A DNA stretch of 39,652 nucleotides from an uncultured Pelagibacteraceae bacterium (GCA_902557155.1 CACDYR010000009.1:1-39652), one strand, 5' to 3'; shown: positions 1-9,722, counted from the first letter of the stretch. The notes: generated by a model from the sequence alone, not told the origin. Numbers and translations: made by a program.

Positions 1-1342
1 AAACAAAACCAATTACATCTGTAATTGTTGTCACAAAAACACTTGAAGCAATTGCTGGATCTATATTCATTTTTTTTAGGGTAAAAGGAACTAATATACC
101 AAATAATCCAGCTATGATCATTGTAAGTACCATTGATATTGCTATGATCAATGAAAGGATGCTATCCTGAAACCATATCTGCACAATTAAAGCGCTTATT
201 GCAGCAAATATAATTCCATTTAAAATACCAATAGAAAATTCTTTAAATACATTAGATGAGAAATTATTTTGAGTTAAATCATTTGTAGCTATAGTTCTTA
301 CTGTAACAGCAAGTGTTTGCATTCCGGCATTTCCTCCCATTGAAGCTACAATAGGCATCAAGAAAGCTAATACTACCATTTGTTCGATTGTTGCTCCGAA
401 TAAACTAATACACCATGTAGCTAGAAAAGCGGTAAATAGATTAAGCAAAAGCCAATTGAATCTTCTCTTTGTTTTTTTTACAACTCCATCAGTAATTTCT
501 TCATCTCCTACCCCTGCTAATCTTAAAGCATCTTCCTCAGCTTCCTCTTTCAAAACTGTTAAAACATCATCGTTCATAATCATACCAACTAGTTTATTAT
601 TTTTGTCCACTACAGCTGCTGAATTCAAATTGTAATTTTCAAATAAATTAGCAACTTCCTCTTTATCCATTTCAACAGGAATTAATAATTGAGATTCAGA
701 CATAATTGTTGCCATTTTAGTATCACGAGGTGTTGTTAAAACTCTTGATGAAGGAACAGTACCTATTGGTTTAAAATCCTCATTAACAATAAAAATTTCT
801 AAAAACTCTTCTGGTAAATCTTTGTTTTCTCTTAAATAGTCAATTGTTTGACCTACAGACCAATTACTTGGTATAGCTGTAAATTCACGCTGCATAAGTC
901 TGGCAGCGGTGTCTTCTGGGTAGCTTAAGCTTTCTAATAAAGCAAATCTATCTTTTGGGGGTAAAGAACTAAGAATTGCATTTTTATCCTCTTCAGGAAC
1001 ATTTTCCAATATAGATATTGCATCGTCTGACTCGAGACCCTTTAAAATACTAACTATAGAGTCTGAGGATAAATAAGTAATAATTTCTGATTGAATAGAT
1101 TCATTTAATTCAACAAAAACGTCCGGATCAATATTAAAATTGTTTAATTTAATTAAACTTTCTCTATCCCCATCACTAAGATGCTCAATAATATCAGCAG
1201 CATCAGCAGGGTGCATTTCATTAAATGAATTGGTAATAAATTGAGCGTCATTGTTAGCTATTTTACTAGTAACAACTCTTATATATTCTTTATTAAATTC
1301 AAAATTTACTTTTTTATCTTTAGTTTTTTTAGTTAAAGACAT
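1..1342 (-). CDS. mgtE: MgtE magnesium transporter (3' end cut by window edge)
   Basis: Mg2+ channel/transporter of the inner membrane. The 447 visible codons start at the ATG at 1342 and run off the window start without a stop; only about 10-15 C-terminal residues should be missing, judged by usual MgtE length. Layout: acidic N-domain (about 30-130, with the MHPADAAD motif at 43-50), paired CBS domains (about 145-265) that sense cytosolic Mg2+ in this family, then the membrane domain from about 295. The family signature P330 ... MGGNAGMQ (335-342) and the pore aspartate in TDVIG (D442) are present. It is transcribed divergently from lipB across 61 bp. Family assignment is firm; the cation is inferred from the family. 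Confidence 0.93.
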   Translation of the reverse strand, partial: MSLTKKTKDKKVNFEFNKEYIRVVTSKIANNDAQFITNSFNEMHPADAADIIEHLSDGDRESLIKLNNFNIDPDVFVELNESIQSEIITYLSSDSIVSILKGLESDDAISILENVPEEDKNAILSSLPPKDRFALLESLSYPEDTAARLMQREFTAIPSNWSVGQTIDYLRENKDLPEEFLEIFIVNEDFKPIGTVPSSRVLTTPRDTKMATIMSESQLLIPVEMDKEEVANLFENYNLNSAAVVDKNNKLVGMIMNDDVLTVLKEEAEEDALRLAGVGDEEITDGVVKKTKRRFNWLLLNLFTAFLATWCISLFGATIEQMVVLAFLMPIVASMGGNAGMQTLAVTVRTIATNDLTQNNFSSNVFKEFSIGILNGIIFAAISALIVQIWFQDSILSLIIAISMVLTMIIAGLFGILVPFTLKKMNIDPAIASSVFVTTITDVIGFV

Positions 1343-1351
1343 AAATCTACC

Positions 1352-1396
1352 TATAATTTAGATTTGCACTATTAATACATAATAAAGATAATACAA
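1352..1396. promoter_or_regulatory. Overlapping divergent promoters for lipB (+) and mgtE (-)
   Basis: Plus strand: TTGCAC (1364-1369), 17 bp spacer, GATAAT (1387-1392), predicting a lipB start near 1399, only about 5 nt before its ATG. Minus strand: TTGTAT (1396-1391), 16 bp spacer, TAATAG (1374-1369), pointing at mgtE. The two elements interleave, so polymerase binding would be mutually exclusive. A TATAAT at 1352-1357 is also present. AT-rich DNA gives such matches by chance, so confidence is moderate. Confidence 0.45.
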
Positions 1397-1403
1397 ATTA
1401 TAA

Positions 1404-2021
1404 ATGGACATAGAGATCAAAAAGTCAATAAAACCAGTAAATTATTTTGATGCTATTAATATACTAGAGTCAAGATTAAAGGATTTATATGAAAATAATG
1501 AGCAAGAATTAATTTGGACTTTGGAGCATAATGAAGTTTTTACTGCAGGAACTTCCTATAAAGAGAGTGAGATTATTGATAAATCTATTAAAATATTAGA
1601 AACGAATAGAGGTGGTAAAATTACTTACCATGGGCCAGGTCAACTGATTTGTTATTTTGTTTTAGATTTAAGGAAAAAAAAGGATATCAGAAAATTTATT
1701 ACAATTATCGAAAAAACAATAATTCAAACTTTAAAATTTTATAAAATAGAAACTTTTCCAGATAAAGATAATATCGGCATATGGCATAAGTATAATAATG
1801 AAATTAAAAAAATTGCTGCAATAGGTATTAGGGTTAGCAAATGGATTGCCTATCATGGCTTTGCAATAAATATAAATAATAATCTAGAAAATTATAAAAA
1901 AATTATACCATGTGGTATTTCAGATAAAGGAGTGACTAATTTAAAAAATATTTTAGATCAGGATTACTCAAATCTAAGTAATATATTAATTAAAAATTTT
2001 ATTTCAAATTTGAAAATCTAA
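1404..2021 (+). CDS. lipB: Lipoyl(octanoyl)transferase LipB
   Basis: Moves octanoate from acyl-carrier protein to the lipoyl domains of 2-oxoacid dehydrogenases and the glycine cleavage system; first step of endogenous lipoate synthesis, in the cytoplasm. 205 residues, usual size. The family motif [13 protein letters not shown] (69-81), the KIAAIGIRV block containing the conserved lysine (K136) and the acyl-accepting cysteine in IPCGI (C170) are all visible. The ATG at 1404 lies just after a promoter-like sequence. The 3' end overlaps the 3' end of rluC on the other strand by 23 bp, and a hairpin sits over its stop codon. Confidence 0.95.
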   Translation: MDIEIKKSIKPVNYFDAINILESRLKDLYENNEQELIWTLEHNEVFTAGTSYKESEIIDKSIKILETNRGGKITYHGPGQLICYFVLDLRKKKDIRKFITIIEKTIIQTLKFYKIETFPDKDNIGIWHKYNNEIKKIAAIGIRVSKWIAYHGFAININNNLENYKKIIPCGISDKGVTNLKNILDQDYSNLSNILIKNFISNLKI

Positions 2022-2916
2022 GTCTTTTAGATTTTAGAAGTTTTTTAAAATAATCAGGTAGCAATGCTGAATAAGTATATTTTATTTCATTAATTTTAAA
2101 TTTAATTTGATACGAATGTAACATTAAATTTTTATTAATTCCTTTGTTCGAATTTGATAATTTATATTTTATATCTCCAAATATAGGATTTCCAATTGCA
2201 TATAACTGTTTTCTTAACTGATGTTTTCGTCCAGTAATAGGTTTTAATTCTAATAAACATGCTTCAGAATTTTTATCAATAACTTTGAAAATTGTTTTTG
2301 CTTTTTCAATTATTTTTTTATCACGGTCGTACCTAATTAAATCATCATCCCACACGCCTGATGTTTTGTTAATTTCGCCTTGGCAGATAGCTAAATAAGT
2401 TTTGTGAACTTTTCTTAGTCTAAATAAAGAAGTAAGCAATTGAGCGGTCTCTCTGTTTTTAGCCATAATAAAAACTCCAGAAGTATCTTTATCCAATCTA
2501 TGAACAGAATATGGTTTTGTTCCCTCAAAAATTTTACTTTTAGCAAAAATATCAACTAGATTTTTTTTTGATTTAGTTCCACCTTGAACAGATATGCCTG
2601 AGGCTTTATTTAAAACTACAAAATTATCATTATTGTCAATAATTTGATCTTCATTTGATTTGATAATTTCCTTCGAAGGTGAAAACTTTATTTTTTTTTG
2701 CTGAATTGTTTCTTTAAATTCAATATTAAATATATTTATTTCATCTTTTGTTTTTACTTTAAAAGAACTTTTTACTTTCTTTTTATTAATCTTTATTTTT
2801 CCTGTTCTTAAATATTTCTCAACTAGACTTTGTGGAATTTTCCCAATTTTTAATCTTAACCATCTGTCCAAACGCATGTCATTACACGTTGAATCAACGA
2901 TGTAAGATTTCTTCAT
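1999..2916 (-). CDS. rluC: RluC/RluD-family 23S rRNA pseudouridine synthase
   Basis: Isomerises specific uridines of 23S rRNA to pseudouridine. 305 residues: N-terminal S4 RNA-binding domain (about 13-60, starting [12 protein letters not shown]), then the catalytic domain with HRLDKDTSG (139-147, catalytic Asp142) and the late GRKHQLR motif (229-235). RluC is favoured over RluD by the S4 domain plus its place after ribosomal genes, but the exact target uridines cannot be read from sequence. Start ATG at 2916, 10 bp after rplQ, so it is the last gene of the ribosomal block. Its 3' end overlaps lipB by 23 bp on the opposite strand. Confidence 0.88.
   Translation of the reverse strand: MKKSYIVDSTCNDMRLDRWLRLKIGKIPQSLVEKYLRTGKIKINKKKVKSSFKVKTKDEINIFNIEFKETIQQKKIKFSPSKEIIKSNEDQIIDNNDNFVVLNKASGISVQGGTKSKKNLVDIFAKSKIFEGTKPYSVHRLDKDTSGVFIMAKNRETAQLLTSLFRLRKVHKTYLAICQGEINKTSGVWDDDLIRYDRDKKIIEKAKTIFKVIDKNSEACLLELKPITGRKHQLRKQLYAIGNPIFGDIKYKLSNSNKGINKNLMLHSYQIKFKINEIKYTYSALLPDYFKKLLKSKRLRFSNLK
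2013..2035. terminator. Bidirectional hairpin over lipB stop / rluC 3' end
   Basis: A perfect 9-bp inverted repeat, AAAATCTAA (2013-2021) and TTAGATTTT (2027-2035), with loop GTCTT. The left arm ends on the lipB stop codon and the hairpin lies inside rluC coding sequence. On the plus strand a T-run follows at 2041-2046, as in an intrinsic terminator; on the minus strand the following sequence is only moderately T-rich. Its place at a convergent overlap suggests it ends both transcripts. Confidence 0.55.
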
Positions 2917-2926
2917 GATTTAAGAT

Positions 2927-3370
2927 TTAAGCTGTAGCTTGTTTTTTCTCTTCTGTTTTAGGAGATTCTTTAGTTGTGTCTTTTTTTGGTTTATCAACTC
3001 TCTTGGCTTCAACGTCTCTATCAACAAATTCAATTATTGCCATTGGAGCATTATCTCCATATCTAAATCCAGCTTTGATTATTCTTGTGTAACCACCTTT
3101 TCTATCTTGATATCTTTTAGAAAGTGTTTTTTTAACTTTATTAGCTGATTTAATATCTTGTAGTTTAGAAACTAACATTTTAGTTGTCTGTAAAGTTTCT
3201 TTTTTACCTAATGTTATTATTTTATCCGCTTGAGGTTTTAAAAATTTAGCTTTTGGCAAAGTAGTTTTAATCTGCTCATACTTAATCAAAGAATTAAGCA
3301 TATTCTTAAGTAGAGCTTTTCTGTGCTCTGATGTTCTGTTTAACTTCTTGTTTGCCAACCCATGTCTCAT
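2927..3370 (-). CDS. rplQ: 50S ribosomal protein L17
   Basis: Large-subunit protein near the polypeptide exit tunnel. 147 residues; the core begins [20 protein letters not shown] and keeps the GGYTRI and [12 protein letters not shown] segments. About 20 extra residues form a Lys/Glu/Thr-rich tail compared with the E. coli protein (about 127). It follows rpoA with a TAATG junction (one-base overlap), as in the alpha operon, and precedes rluC. Confidence 0.97.
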   Translation of the reverse strand: MRHGLANKKLNRTSEHRKALLKNMLNSLIKYEQIKTTLPKAKFLKPQADKIITLGKKETLQTTKMLVSKLQDIKSANKVKKTLSKRYQDRKGGYTRIIKAGFRYGDNAPMAIIEFVDRDVEAKRVDKPKKDTTKESPKTEEKKQATA

Positions 3371-4398
3371 TAAATTGCTTCCTCCAATTTCTTAGACATT
3401 TCTGCAATGTTGTCTGGTGGCCAGTTAGGAATTTCCATTCCTAAATATAGAGACATACCTGTTAAAACTTCTTTAATTTCATTTAATGATTTTCTTCCAA
3501 AATTAGGTGTTCTCAACATTTCACCTTCAGATTTTTGAACTAAGTCACCGATATAAATGATATTGTCATTTTTTAAGCAGTTCATTGATCTAACTGATAA
3601 CTCTAACTCATCTACTTTTCTTAGTAAGTTTTTGTTAAATTCAGGTTCAGTAGAAACTTCTTTTACAGGAGCTTCAACTGGCTCATCAAAGTTTACAAAC
3701 ATTTTAAGCTGATCTTGGAAAATTCTAGCTGAATAAGCTACAGCATCCTCAGCAGAAATTGATCCATTAGTTTCAACTTCCATTATTAATTTATCATAAT
3801 CTAATGCTTTACCTTCTCTAGCAGTACTTACTGAATATGAAACTTTTTTAACTGGACTATAAAGTGAGTCTATAGCAATAAGACCTAATGGTGGCTCTTC
3901 AGGTTTATTTAGCTCTGCAGGAACATATCCTTTACCTGTATTAACATTCATCTCCATGTGAAAAGTAGTATTTTCATCTAGATTACAAATAACTAAATCG
4001 GGATTTAAAATCTCAACATCTGCAACTGGAGCTATATCTGAAGCTTTAATTTCTCCAGGTCCTTTTGCGTCTAAAATTAATTTTTTTGTACCCTCAGAAT
4101 TACTTTTCAATGCTAAAGATTTTACGTTTAAAACTATATCTGTAACATCTTCTCTAACACCTTTTATTGAAGTGAATTCATGTAAAACTCCATCAATTTG
4201 AATTGATGTTACAGCAGCTCCTCTTATAGAGGATAATAAAATCCGTCTTAGAGAATTTCCTAGAGTTAATCCATAACCTTTTTCTAAAGGCTCGGCTACA
4301 ATTTTTGCATGGGTTAAGTCGTCACTTATTTGAACATCTAATTTAGATGGCTTGATTAATGACTTCCAATTTTTTACATTAACATTTTCGACTTCCAT
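3370..4398 (-). CDS. rpoA: RNA polymerase subunit alpha
   Basis: Alpha subunit of RNA polymerase: the N-terminal domain dimerises and nucleates assembly with beta and beta', the C-terminal domain contacts UP elements and activators. 342 residues. NTD about 1-240 ([17 protein letters not shown] at 41-57), linker about 240-255, CTD 255-342 with the DNA-binding Arg270 in [10 protein letters not shown] (the equivalent of E. coli Arg265) and the [13 protein letters not shown] helix-hairpin. Both junctions, with rpsK upstream and rplQ downstream, are TAATG one-base overlaps, suggesting coupled translation. Confidence 0.98.
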   Translation of the reverse strand: MEVENVNVKNWKSLIKPSKLDVQISDDLTHAKIVAEPLEKGYGLTLGNSLRRILLSSIRGAAVTSIQIDGVLHEFTSIKGVREDVTDIVLNVKSLALKSNSEGTKKLILDAKGPGEIKASDIAPVADVEILNPDLVICNLDENTTFHMEMNVNTGKGYVPAELNKPEEPPLGLIAIDSLYSPVKKVSYSVSTAREGKALDYDKLIMEVETNGSISAEDAVAYSARIFQDQLKMFVNFDEPVEAPVKEVSTEPEFNKNLLRKVDELELSVRSMNCLKNDNIIYIGDLVQKSEGEMLRTPNFGRKSLNEIKEVLTGMSLYLGMEIPNWPPDNIAEMSKKLEEAI

Positions 4399-4847
4399 TA
4401 AACTCTCCTTTTTTTTGGTGGTCTAGTTCCATTATGAGGCATAGGCGTAGTGTCTTTGATTGACAAAATCTTAAATCCTCTAGCTTGCAATGCTCTTAAA
4501 GCTGTTTCTCTTCCTGATCCAGGACCTTTAACTTCAACAGATAAGGTTTTCATCCCATATTCAAGTGCTTTCGAAGCTGCAGAGTCAGCTGCGATCTGTG
4601 CAGCGTAAGGAGTTGATTTTCTTGATCCCTTAAAACCTTTTTGTCCAGCAGATGCCCATGAAATTACGTTTCCATTTGTATCAGCAATAGAGATGATAGT
4701 ATTATTAAATGTTGATTGCACATAAGCAATTCCATTTAAAATATTTTTTTTAACTTTCTTTTTTTTTGAATAAGAACTTTTTACACTTTTTTTCGAAGAC
4801 TTTTCTACCTTCTGATCTTTATTCTCAACTTTATCAGTTTTAGCCAT
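4398..4847 (-). CDS. rpsK: 30S ribosomal protein S11
   Basis: Small-subunit platform protein close to the mRNA exit and the E site. 149 residues, about 20 longer than E. coli S11. Roughly the first 35 residues are an extra, very lysine/serine-rich tail; the family core starts at [16 protein letters not shown] and ends in the typical [19 protein letters not shown] at 4847, 2 bp after rpsM; TAATG junction with rpoA. Confidence 0.97.
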   Translation of the reverse strand: MAKTDKVENKDQKVEKSSKKSVKSSYSKKKKVKKNILNGIAYVQSTFNNTIISIADTNGNVISWASAGQKGFKGSRKSTPYAAQIAADSAASKALEYGMKTLSVEVKGPGSGRETALRALQARGFKILSIKDTTPMPHNGTRPPKKRRV

Positions 4848-4849
4848 AA

Positions 4850-5233
4850 CTATTTTTTAGTTGGTGTTAATTTTTTTCCAGCAATAGCGATTGCTTTTCC
4901 TTTTCTTGTCCTTGCATTACATCTGGTTCTTTGTCCTCTAACAGGTAATTTTTTTCTATGTCTTGTTCCTCTGTAACAAGCTAGATCGATTAATCTTTTT
5001 ATGCTTAATGAATAATCTCTCCTTAAATCACCTTCTACTTTAAAGTTTTGATCGATGTACTCTCTAATTTTTAATATCTCTTCATCTGTTAATTCATTTA
5101 CTCTTTTAGCTCTTGGAATTTCCAAAGATGAACAAATTTGCTGAGAGAATTTATCACCAATTCCATAAATATAAGTTAAACCAATATGAACAAGTTTATT
5201 CTGTGGAATGTTTATACCTGCGATACGAGCCAT
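4850..5233 (-). CDS. rpsM: 30S ribosomal protein S13
   Basis: Small-subunit head protein that contacts the P-site tRNA and forms bridge B1 with the large subunit. 127 residues: starts [13 protein letters not shown], has the helix-two-turn-helix fold region, then [16 protein letters not shown] and a basic C-terminal tail. First gene of the classical alpha operon (rpsM, rpsK, rpoA, rplQ). A promoter-like sequence lies just upstream in the 55-bp gap behind adk. Confidence 0.97.
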   Translation of the reverse strand: MARIAGINIPQNKLVHIGLTYIYGIGDKFSQQICSSLEIPRAKRVNELTDEEILKIREYIDQNFKVEGDLRRDYSLSIKRLIDLACYRGTRHRKKLPVRGQRTRCNARTRKGKAIAIAGKKLTPTKK

Positions 5234-5256
5234 AATTTTTGTGATAAATTGTGCCT

Positions 5257-5284
5257 TTTATATAAGAAGATTAATCAAAGTCAA
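5257..5284 (-). promoter_or_regulatory. Internal promoter in front of rpsM (alpha operon)
   Basis: On the minus strand TTGACT (5284-5279), a 16-bp spacer and TATAAA (5262-5257) closely match the sigma-70 consensus. They sit in the 55-bp gap between the adk stop and rpsM. The predicted start near 5250 leaves a leader of about 17 nt. Gaps this long are rare inside this block, which supports a real promoter that lets rpsM-rpsK-rpoA-rplQ-rluC be expressed apart from the genes upstream. Confidence 0.6.
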
Positions 5285-5288
5285 CGTC

Positions 5289-5852
5289 TTATACATTGAT
5301 AAAAGCCTCTATTTTCCTTGTTATTTCTTCAATTTCTAAGCTTCCATCAATCTCTTTAAAATTTGAATTCTCTGAGTAGAAATTTAGAACTGGTTGGGTT
5401 GTTTCCATGTATTTCTCATACCTTGAAACTATCGTATGAGTATCATCATCAGACCTATTTTCTATAATTTTTCTCTTCTCAAGCCTTTTGAGAATTGTTT
5501 CTTTATCTACATTTAGAAATAAAATTAAATCTATGCTCTGATTTGAATTTTTTAGTAACACTTCTAAATTTTTAGCCTGACTTAATGATCGAGGATATCC
5601 ATCAAAGATTAATTTATTTTTTTTTTGAGGATGAGATATTAAATTTTCTATAAGTTTATTAACAATATCATCACTTATAAATTTTCCATTCTTCATGTCA
5701 TTGGTTATTGCTTTACCGATGTCTGAATTTTTTCGGATTTCTTCTCTTAAAAGATCACCTGTTGAAATTTGAAAAGCATTTAATTTGTTTACAAGATATT
5801 TAGACTGAGTACCTTTTCCAGCACCAGGAGGTCCAAATAGAATTATATTCAC
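5289..5852 (-). CDS. adk: Adenylate kinase (short form)
   Basis: Converts ATP + AMP to 2 ADP in the cytoplasm. 187 residues with the P-loop GPPGAGKGTQ (7-16), STGDLLR, FDGYPRS and RSDDD motifs. It is shorter than E. coli Adk (214), as in the short type that lacks the long insert in the LID region. The start codon is GTG at 5852, directly after the secY stop (TAA then GTG, no spacer). An in-frame start here is needed to keep the P-loop strand (NIILFGPPG). Same secY-adk order as in many bacterial spc operons. Confidence 0.96.
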   Translation of the reverse strand: MNIILFGPPGAGKGTQSKYLVNKLNAFQISTGDLLREEIRKNSDIGKAITNDMKNGKFISDDIVNKLIENLISHPQKKNKLIFDGYPRSLSQAKNLEVLLKNSNQSIDLILFLNVDKETILKRLEKRKIIENRSDDDTHTIVSRYEKYMETTQPVLNFYSENSNFKEIDGSLEIEEITRKIEAFINV

Positions 5853-7133
5853 TTACTTACCAAATTTTGTTTTTTTAATCAGTTGTTCGTATTGTGAACT
5901 CATTAATCTTGTTTGTATTTGTGTTACAGTATCGATAGCTACCACAACAACAATTAATATAGATGCACCACCTAAATAAAAAGGTATTGGATAATTTGCA
6001 ATTAAAAATTCTGGCATCAAACAAACTAAAGTTAAATATAGAGCACCAATCGTAGTTAATTTTGTTGAAATATTTTCAATATACAGCGCTGTACTTTCAC
6101 CTGGTCTAATTCCTGGCACAAAACCTCCATACTTTCTTAAATTTTCAGCAGTTTCTGATGGATTGAATGTTATAGAAGTATAAAAAAAAGTGAAAAATAT
6201 TATTCCTGATGCATATAGCAACATATAAAGGGGTTGTCCTTGAGTAAAATAAGAGCTCAAGTTTAAAAATGTTTCATTATTAGAAAATGAAAAATTAGAA
6301 AATGTTACTGGCAGCAATAAAAGTGCAGAAGCAAAGATTGCAGGAATTACTCCAGCCTGATTTATTTTGAGAGGTAAATGAGATGACTCTCCTCCATACA
6401 TTTTGTTACCCATTTGTCTTTTTGGATAATTAATAATAATTTTTCTTAACGCTCTTTCCATAAAAACTACAAAAAGAATTGTAACTATTAATAGAACAAA
6501 TATGGCTAGGATCATAAATGTTGAAACCGCACCAGTTCTACCTAATTCAAAAGTAGTAACTAAAGCTCTTGGAATTTCTGCAACAATACCAGCAAAAATT
6601 ATTAAAGATATACCATTACCAATACCTCTTTGAGTAATCTGTTCACCTAACCACATTAAAAATATCGTTCCTGCAACAATCGTTGTAACAGTGGTTATTT
6701 TAAAAAAAGCTCCTGGATTAATCACTAAATCAGCTGACGACTCTAATCCAACTGACAAACCATATCCTTGAACTGTTGCAAGCAGCACTGTTCCATATCT
6801 AGTAATTTGTGTAATTTTAGCTCTACCAGTCTCACCTTGTGCTTTTAAATTTTTAAAATATTCAGTAACACCTGTTAAAAGCTGAACAATTATAGCAGAT
6901 GAAATGTAAGGCATTATTCCCAATGCAAATATCGCCATTCTGCTAACTGCACCCCCTGCAAAAACATTAAACATGCCTAGCAACCCTTTTTGATTACCTT
7001 CCATCATTATTTTCAATTGTTCTGGGTCTATACCTGGTAAGGGCACAAAAGTTCCAAATCTATAAACGGCTAAAATTAAAATAGTAAATATAATTCTATT
7101 TCTTAAATCATTTGTTGACGATGATGCGCTCAT
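5853..7133 (-). CDS. secY: Preprotein translocase channel subunit SecY
   Basis: Forms the protein-conducting channel of the inner membrane with SecE (encoded far upstream in the same block). 426 residues with about ten hydrophobic helices; the N-terminus keeps FVPLPGIDP (29-37), the plug region follows, and the loop GGESSHLPLKINQAGVIP and the FYTSITFNPSETAENLRKYGG region are typical. Start ATG at 7133, 9 bp after rplO; adk follows with no gap. No secG is in the window. Confidence 0.97.
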   Translation of the reverse strand: MSASSSTNDLRNRIIFTILILAVYRFGTFVPLPGIDPEQLKIMMEGNQKGLLGMFNVFAGGAVSRMAIFALGIMPYISSAIIVQLLTGVTEYFKNLKAQGETGRAKITQITRYGTVLLATVQGYGLSVGLESSADLVINPGAFFKITTVTTIVAGTIFLMWLGEQITQRGIGNGISLIIFAGIVAEIPRALVTTFELGRTGAVSTFMILAIFVLLIVTILFVVFMERALRKIIINYPKRQMGNKMYGGESSHLPLKINQAGVIPAIFASALLLLPVTFSNFSFSNNETFLNLSSYFTQGQPLYMLLYASGIIFFTFFYTSITFNPSETAENLRKYGGFVPGIRPGESTALYIENISTKLTTIGALYLTLVCLMPEFLIANYPIPFYLGGASILIVVVVAIDTVTQIQTRLMSSQYEQLIKKTKFGK

Positions 7134-7142
7134 ATAAACAAA

Positions 7143-7595
7143 CTATTTTTTTAATTGAATAGATCCACCAATTTTTTCTAGTTTTTCTATTGCTGATTTA
7201 GAGGCTAGATCAGCTTCAATATTGATTTTATCTTTTACTTCACCAGTTCCTAAAATTTTTAATTTTTTTGAGTTTTTATTTATTAATTTAAGTTTTTTTA
7301 ATAATTCTGAGTTTAATACTTCGTTTGGATTAATACTTTTTTTGTCAATATAAGATTGGATCTTATCCAGATTTAAAATTGCGACACTATCTTTTGAAAT
7401 TGGGTTAAAACCTCTTTTTGGAAGTCTTCTGTATAATGGCATTTGACCGCCTTCAAAACTTTTTATAGCTACACCAGATCTAGATTTTTGACCTTTAACA
7501 CCTCTTCCTGATGTTTTCCCTTTACCAGAACCAATTCCTCTTCCAACTCTTATTTTAGATTTATTGATTTTTTCTCTATTATTTAAAGTAATCAT
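7143..7595 (-). CDS. rplO: 50S ribosomal protein L15
   Basis: Late-assembling large-subunit protein. 150 residues; N-terminal Gly/Lys/Arg-rich extension ([19 protein letters not shown]) that threads into rRNA, then a globular C-terminal domain ending GGSIQLKK. It is joined to rpsE by a TAATG overlap. In most bacteria rpmD (L30) lies between these two genes; here there is no room for it. Confidence 0.96.
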   Translation of the reverse strand: MITLNNREKINKSKIRVGRGIGSGKGKTSGRGVKGQKSRSGVAIKSFEGGQMPLYRRLPKRGFNPISKDSVAILNLDKIQSYIDKKSINPNEVLNSELLKKLKLINKNSKKLKILGTGEVKDKINIEADLASKSAIEKLEKIGGSIQLKK

Positions 7596-8110
7596 TATCC
7601 TCTTTTTTCAATTATTTCAGAAATTTTTTTATTTCTAATTGCTGATATTTGTTTTGGTGAACTTTGTTTCATTAATGCTTTCATTGTAGCTCTAATTACA
7701 TTGTGCGCATTAGAAGTTCCCATAGATTTTGCAACAATATCTTTTACTCCTAAAACTTCACATACAGCCCTAACAGGACCACCTGCAATAATACCTGTTC
7801 CCTTAGAAGCTGCTCTTAACACTATTCTACCCGAGCCATCTTTTGCTTTAACGTCATGATGTATTGTTCTGCCTTCTCTCAATGGTATATGAGTAAGTTT
7901 TCTTCTAGCCATCTCATTTGCTTTTTTTATAGCATCAGGTACTTGTTTTGCTTTTGCGTGAGCTATTCCAATTTTACCTGCTTGATTTCCAACAACTACA
8001 AGCGCTGAGAATCCAAATCTTCTTCCACCCTTAACAACTTTAGTAATACGATTTATGTGAACTAATTTCTCTAATATATCGTCAGTTTTTTTATCTTTTA
8101 TATTTTCCAT
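7595..8110 (-). CDS. rpsE: 30S ribosomal protein S5
   Basis: Small-subunit protein at the mRNA entry tunnel, involved in decoding fidelity. 171 residues: S5 dsRBD-like N-domain ([21 protein letters not shown] at about 19-39) and C-terminal domain ([20 protein letters not shown]). Starts 2 bp after rplR; ends in a one-base overlap with rplO. Confidence 0.97.
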   Translation of the reverse strand: MENIKDKKTDDILEKLVHINRITKVVKGGRRFGFSALVVVGNQAGKIGIAHAKAKQVPDAIKKANEMARRKLTHIPLREGRTIHHDVKAKDGSGRIVLRAASKGTGIIAGGPVRAVCEVLGVKDIVAKSMGTSNAHNVIRATMKALMKQSSPKQISAIRNKKISEIIEKRG

Positions 8111-8112
8111 AA

Positions 8113-8469
8113 TTAAAATTCCATCCCGTTTTCTCTTAGAGTTTCTGCAAAAACTTTAATTCTACCGTGATATTTATAAGAACCTCTATCAAAGTAAATT
8201 TTAGTAATTTTTTTCTCTTGAGCTTTTTTAGCTAATTTTTGAGCAACTAATTTAGATAGTTCGGTTTTATTAACTTTGTCTTCTGATCTAAGATCTTTTT
8301 CTACAGAAGAAGCAGATAACAAGGTTACGTTTTTTGTATCATCAATTATTTGAGCTGAAATATTTTTTGATGATCTAGAAATACTTAATCTAAATCTATC
8401 TTTTGAAGCAACTTTTTTAACTTTATTGCTAACTCTAAATCTTTTTCTGATACTAGTGTTTAGTTTCAT
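8113..8469 (-). CDS. rplR: 50S ribosomal protein L18
   Basis: Binds 5S rRNA and helps to place it in the central protuberance. 118 residues, usual length; basic N-terminus ([12 protein letters not shown]), core [20 protein letters not shown] and C-terminal [22 protein letters not shown], typical of L18. One-base TAATG overlap with rplF upstream and 2 bp before rpsE. Confidence 0.97.
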   Translation of the reverse strand: MKLNTSIRKRFRVSNKVKKVASKDRFRLSISRSSKNISAQIIDDTKNVTLLSASSVEKDLRSEDKVNKTELSKLVAQKLAKKAQEKKITKIYFDRGSYKYHGRIKVFAETLRENGMEF

Positions 8470-9008
8470 TACTTTTTCTTTCCTTCTTTTTTGAGGACAT
8501 ATTGACCTTTTTCTCGAACACCTTTCCCTTTGTAAGGTTCGATTTTTCTTAATGTTTTAATTTTAGACGCTACTTCACCAACTAGCTGCTTATCAGAGCC
8601 TGTGATTTTTAATGTTGTTTGTTTTTCTACGGCAATTTTAATGCCTTCTGGTATATCAAAATTAATATCATGGCTATAACCCAACTGTAAATTTAACTGA
8701 TTTCCTTTTAACGCTGCTCTATAACCAACACCAACTAATTCTAAAGTTTTTTCATATCCTGTGCTAGATCCAATAACAGCATTATTGATCAAACTTCTAT
8801 TCATGCCCCAAAGTCTTTTTGAGTTTTGATCTACTTTTTTTGGTTTAATTGAAATTTCTTTTCCTTCAATAATGTCTAAATTAAACATATCTAAATCAAC
8901 ATTGATTGATTTTTTTCCAAGAGGTCCTTCTATATTTATAATATTTCCAGCTAAAGCAACTTTTACTTTTTCTGGGATCGATATGTTTATTTTACCTATT
9001 TTAGACAT
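8469..9008 (-). CDS. rplF: 50S ribosomal protein L6
   Basis: Large-subunit protein near the factor-binding site. 179 residues; two repeated L6 domains, starting [17 protein letters not shown] and ending in the signature [17 protein letters not shown] followed by a lysine tail. TAATG one-base overlaps at both ends (rpsH before, rplR after). Confidence 0.97.
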   Translation of the reverse strand: MSKIGKINISIPEKVKVALAGNIINIEGPLGKKSINVDLDMFNLDIIEGKEISIKPKKVDQNSKRLWGMNRSLINNAVIGSSTGYEKTLELVGVGYRAALKGNQLNLQLGYSHDINFDIPEGIKIAVEKQTTLKITGSDKQLVGEVASKIKTLRKIEPYKGKGVREKGQYVLKKEGKKK

Positions 9009-9403
9009 TAAAATACCTTACAAATTATTTCACCACCAACTTTTTGTTTTCTTGCATCTATATCAGTCATTACTCCTTTTGGAGTTGACACAATGGCAAT
9101 TCCTAAACCATTATTTATTTTAGGCAAGCTATCTGCAGAAGAAAAAATTCTTCTTCCTGGTTTTGATACTCTTTCAAAAGCACTAATAACTGGATTTCCA
9201 GAATGATACTTAAGTTCTAGTGATAATATTGGTTTTTTTTCCTCAGAACTTACTTTAAAATCTTTAATAAAACCTTCATTTTTAAGTATATCTGCAATTT
9301 TTGTTTTAAAATTTGATGAAGGTAATTCTACTTTTTTATGGTTTCTAGCTTGAGCGTTCTTCACTCTTGCAATCATATCTCCTATTGGGTCACTTAAACT
9401 CAT
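9008..9403 (-). CDS. rpsH: 30S ribosomal protein S8
   Basis: Primary 16S rRNA-binding protein; in E. coli it also represses spc-operon translation by binding the rplE mRNA region. 131 residues: MSLSDPIGDMIARVKNAQ start, KPGRRIFSS and the C-terminal GIAIVSTPKGVMTDIDARK signature. 11 bp downstream of rpsN and overlapping rplF by one base. Confidence 0.97.
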   Translation of the reverse strand: MSLSDPIGDMIARVKNAQARNHKKVELPSSNFKTKIADILKNEGFIKDFKVSSEEKKPILSLELKYHSGNPVISAFERVSKPGRRIFSSADSLPKINNGLGIAIVSTPKGVMTDIDARKQKVGGEIICKVF

Positions 9404-9414
9404 AATTTTCCTTT

Positions 9415-9720
9415 CTACCAGCTAGATTTAACTAAGCCAGGTATCTTTCCTTGTAATCCTAATTGTCTTAATGCAATTCTTGAAATCTTTAATTTTCTAT
9501 AAACACCATGAGGTCTTCCAGTAATCTCGCATCTATTCATAACTCTTGTTTTAGCCGAGTTTCTTGGCAGTTTAGATAATTTTTGTTGCGCTTTAAATCT
9601 TTCTTCTAATGGAATTTTTTTATCCATGATAATTTTTTTTAATGCTTGTCTTTTCTTATAAAGCCTATCTGAAAGCTTAATTCTTTTTTTATTTTTATTT
9701 ACAGCGCTTAACTTTGCCAT
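9415..9720 (-). CDS. rpsN: 30S ribosomal protein S14 (zinc-free long form)
   Basis: Small-subunit head protein needed for late 30S assembly. 101 residues, the long C-minus type: no CxxC zinc pairs, a helical N-terminal half, and the conserved end NRCEITGRPHGVYRKLKISR ... LVKSSW. Lies 2 bp after rplE, in the normal spc order. Confidence 0.97.
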   Translation of the reverse strand: MAKLSAVNKNKKRIKLSDRLYKKRQALKKIIMDKKIPLEERFKAQQKLSKLPRNSAKTRVMNRCEITGRPHGVYRKLKISRIALRQLGLQGKIPGLVKSSW

Positions 9721-9722
9721 GT

